5,522 nt of DNA from Alphaproteobacteria bacterium (GTDB lineage Bacteria > Pseudomonadota > Alphaproteobacteria > Rhodobacterales > Rhodobacteraceae): NCBI GenBank assembly GCA_030424705.1, contig JAUHWJ010000171.1, positions 1-5,522 on the forward strand. Reading direction: 5' to 3'. The position numbers and the translations under genes were made by a program. Shown here in pieces: positions 5,325 through 5,522 of this stretch; position 1 is the first letter of the stretch, and each line of letters opens with the position of its first letter. Under the pieces are notes generated by a model. It saw only the letters and a list, made by a program, of their open reading frames with translations, made no database searches and was not told the origin of the DNA.

Positions 5325-5522
5325 ATGCAGGACAGGGATTTCGATGTGGTCGTCGTCGGCGGCGGGCCCGCCGGCGCCACGGCGGCGGAGGACCTTGCGC
5401 GCTCCGGCGCCCGGGTCGCGATGCTGGACCGGGCCGGGCGGATCAAGCCCTGCGGCGGCGCCGTCCCGCCCCGGCTGATCCAGGATTTCCATATTCCGGA
5501 CAGCCAGATCGTCGCGAAGATC
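5325..5522 (+). CDS. bchP: Geranylgeranyl reductase BchP, N-terminal part (truncated by window end)
   Basis: BchP is a flavoprotein that reduces three double bonds of the geranylgeranyl tail, on BChl or on the diphosphate, to give phytyl; it acts just after or alongside BchG. Only 66 codons are present. They contain the FAD-binding motif DVVVVGGGPAGATAA (7-21; GxGxxG at 12-17) and an acidic residue at the end of the second beta strand (Asp35). The family-specific RIKPCGGAVPPRLIQDF (39-55) and IPDSQIVAKI (57-66) follow. These distinguish it from general FAD oxidoreductases. The start lies 2 nt after the upstream stop, so it is the third gene of the bchG operon. The catalytic remainder is outside the window. 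Confidence 0.95.
   Translation, partial: MQDRDFDVVVVGGGPAGATAAEDLARSGARVAMLDRAGRIKPCGGAVPPRLIQDFHIPDSQIVAKI

Overview
This window is part of a photosynthesis gene cluster from an anoxygenic phototrophic alphaproteobacterium. The DNA is strongly GC-rich, with G/C-ending codons. The genes encode bacteriochlorophyll (BChl) a synthesis and its regulators, in an arrangement typical of purple bacteria and aerobic anoxygenic phototrophs. The PpsR protein closely resembles the Rhodobacter PpsR/CrtJ proteins as I remember them. I cannot place the organism below class; Rhodobacterales or Rhizobiales are both plausible.

Layout. At the left edge, on the minus strand, is the 5' part of bchF (3-vinyl bacteriochlorophyllide hydratase), which runs out of the window. 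A 340-bp control region separates it from the plus-strand regulator pair aerR (ppaA)-ppsR (crtJ), whose reading frames overlap by GTGA. A strong rho-independent terminator follows ppsR. About 40 bp further on a plus-strand biosynthetic operon begins: bchG (BChl synthase), a PucC/BCH2-family major facilitator membrane protein, and bchP (geranylgeranyl reductase), which is cut by the right edge. Stops and starts in this operon overlap or nearly touch, so translation is probably coupled.

How it works together. BchF acts early, on the macrocycle. BchG attaches the isoprenoid tail and BchP reduces that tail to phytyl. The PucC-family protein between them probably helps deliver pigment or assemble light-harvesting complexes. 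PpsR is the aerobic repressor of such genes and AerR is its cobalamin-binding antirepressor. I find three perfect TGT-N12-ACA PpsR operators: two in the bchF/aerR intergenic region, and one directly before bchG. Each overlaps a plausible promoter element, so the regulators sit between target operons and may also control themselves.

Nothing here looks like a wholly undescribed system. The most interesting detail is the bchG start. The operator is a perfect palindrome centred on a good -10 element and ends 3 nt before the ATG, which has no Shine-Dalgarno sequence. This suggests a leaderless or near-leaderless, PpsR-controlled transcript.
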